The notes under the pieces are model-generated. The model did not search any database, was not told the DNA's origin, and was given only the letters and a program-made list of their open reading frames with translations. A program made the position numbers and the translations under genes. From Hetaerina americana (lineage: Eukaryota; Arthropoda; Insecta; Odonata; Calopterygidae): DNA of 64,000 nt. The DNA is taken from the NCBI GenBank assembly GCA_022747635.1, contig JAKTNV010000769.1, positions 1-64,000 of the forward strand. Direction: 5' to 3'. Positions 63,083 through 64,000 of this stretch are shown here, in pieces. Each line of letters starts with the position of its first letter. Positions within the stretch are counted from its first letter, which is position 1.

Positions 63083-64000
63083 ATGCCTTCTATACACCTC
63101 TAACATTCACTCTATAATGGAAGATTGTTGTTTTTCGAAATATTTTTCAAATTTGGGCACTTTAATAACATTAACACTTGCGATGAGGCATCTTTTATGC
63201 TCATTTCTTGTCTTGAATGATTTATTCTGGGTTTTATTTTGTTTATTTGATGAAAATGAACAACAATAAACACCATGGAAACATTTTTGTTTGATTTGTG
63301 TCGAGTGAGAATTTCACCTAGAACCCAAAGGGGGGGGGGGGGTATTGGCACTTTTCATGGAAAAATGAGAAAAATTAAAATTTCTAAAAATGAAATAAAT
63401 GCCTTCTATACACCTCAAACATTCACTCTATAATGAAAGATTGTTGTTTTTCGCAATATTTTTTTAAATTTGGGCTCTTTTACTTACATTAACACTTGCG
63501 ATGAGGCATCTTTTATGCTCATTTCTTGTCTTGAATGATTTATTCTGGGTTTTATTTTGTTTATTTGATGAAAATGAACAACAATACACACCATGGAAAC
63601 ATTTTTGTTTGATTTGTGTCGAGTGAGAATTTCACCTAGAACCGAAAGGGGGGGGTATTGGCACTTTTCATGGAAAAATGAGAAAAATTAAAATTTCTAA
63701 AAATGTAATAAATGCCGTCTATACACCTCAAACATTCACTCTATAATGGAAGATTGTTGTTTTTCGCGATATTTTTTGAATTTTGGGCTCTTTTACTAAC
63801 ATTAACACTTGCGATGAGGCATCTTTTATGCTCATTTCTTGTCTTGAATGATTTATTCTGGGTTTTATTTTGTTTATTTGATGAAAATGAACAACAATTA
63901 ACACCATGGAAACATTTATGTTTGATTTGAGTCGAGTGAGAATTTCACCTAGAACCCAAAGGGGGGGGTATTGGCACTTTTCAATAAAAAATGAGAAAAA
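63083..64000 (+). repeat. Right tail, M202-M204 (last partial)
   Basis: Starts 63083, 63399 and 63712. M202 and M203 match M188 and M189 (CACTTTAATAAC; ATAATGAAAG with CTTACATT and ACCGAAAGG). A 13 G run lies at 63330-63342. M204 is a GCCGTC/GAATTTTGGG type with a private CATTTATGTTTG; the window ends in its CAATAAAAAATG tail, so the array continues to the right. Confidence 0.85.

Larger units (their letters stand above)
1..64000 (+). repeat. Satellite DNA array, ~313 bp monomer, head-to-tail, fills the window
   Basis: The same ~313 bp unit repeats without a break and in one orientation from end to end. I placed 204 monomer starts using the landmark ATGCC(T/G)TCTATA; spacing averages 313.3 bp (63596 bp over 203 steps) and ranges from 309 to 325 bp, mostly because of G-run length and small indels. 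Monomers are very similar and differ at a limited set of diagnostic sites, which allows higher-order repeats to be read by eye. No unrelated sequence, mobile element, RNA gene or plausible protein gene interrupts it. The array continues past both edges, since the first 115 bases and the last 289 bases are partial monomers. By analogy with known long satellites it is probably constitutive heterochromatin, perhaps centromeric, but nothing in the sequence alone fixes the location or species. Confidence 0.99.

Noticed and set aside
1..64000. CRISPR array
   Set aside because: Repeats are regular but adjoin directly with no unique spacers, and the unit is far too long.
1..64000. Inserted transposon, tRNA, rRNA or unique sequence
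   Set aside because: Monomer spacing never leaves 309-325 bp, so nothing of that size is present.
1..64000. Species or clade assignment
   Set aside because: I do not recognise the monomer. AT richness and HOR structure fit many plants and animals.

Overview
The whole 64 kb window is one uninterrupted, head-to-tail tandem satellite array. The unit is an AT-rich monomer of about 313 bp (a hand count on the consensus gives about 98 G+C in 313 bases, near 31%). I could place 204 successive monomer starts, from 116 to 63712; mean spacing is 313.3 bp and individual spacings run from 309 to 325 bp. All monomers have the same orientation. I see no protein-coding gene, tRNA, rRNA, transposon or unrelated spacer. 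A long, homogeneous, AT-rich satellite with higher-order repeats points to eukaryotic heterochromatin (centromeric, pericentromeric, subtelomeric or knob-like). I do not recognise the monomer and cannot name the organism or the chromosomal site.

Monomers differ at a few diagnostic sites, and the order of variants repeats, which reveals nested higher-order repeats (HORs). Monomers are numbered M1-M204 from the left. Layout: 1-12647, a ~5.33 kb, 17-monomer HOR (HOR-A; a partial copy and two further copies); 12648-19883, a ~3.78 kb, 12-monomer HOR (HOR-B, two copies); 19884-21446, transition; 21447-33006, a 3437 bp, 11-monomer HOR (HOR-C, two near-identical copies, an edited third copy and a short echo); 33007-38655, a loose set of 4-7 monomer modules (HOR-D); 38656-48030, a ~1.25 kb, 4-monomer HOR called alpha-beta-gamma-delta, repeatedly gained, lost and fused (HOR-E); 48031-49288, transition; 49289-56182, a 3.45 kb, 11-monomer HOR (HOR-F, two copies); 56183-59944, mosaic; 59945-63082, a 1.57 kb, 5-monomer HOR (HOR-G, two copies); 63083-64000, tail.

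The two outer parts share variants (for example a CAATAAAA linker instead of CATGGAAA) that are absent from the central 20-48 kb, which carries its own variants (CATAGAAAC and an altered dyad). This suggests that the centre expanded from a different founder set. Chimeric monomers sit at several HOR boundaries, as expected from unequal crossing-over. Every monomer has a G-run (modal 8, up to 15), a palindrome-like 13 bp site and, in most monomers, an NcoI-type CCATGG site. Small rearrangements next to the G-run, including a clean 12 bp fold-back insertion at 33862-33892, mark it as a fragile point.

Short open frames of about 60-160 codons recur because the monomer is short and nearly invariant. 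They are broken by frequent variant stops and frameshifts and I do not call them genes. Two or three stretches (1-5.7 kb, 46.8-48.8 kb, perhaps 55.7-57.8 kb) are rich in single-base indels and may have lower consensus accuracy.
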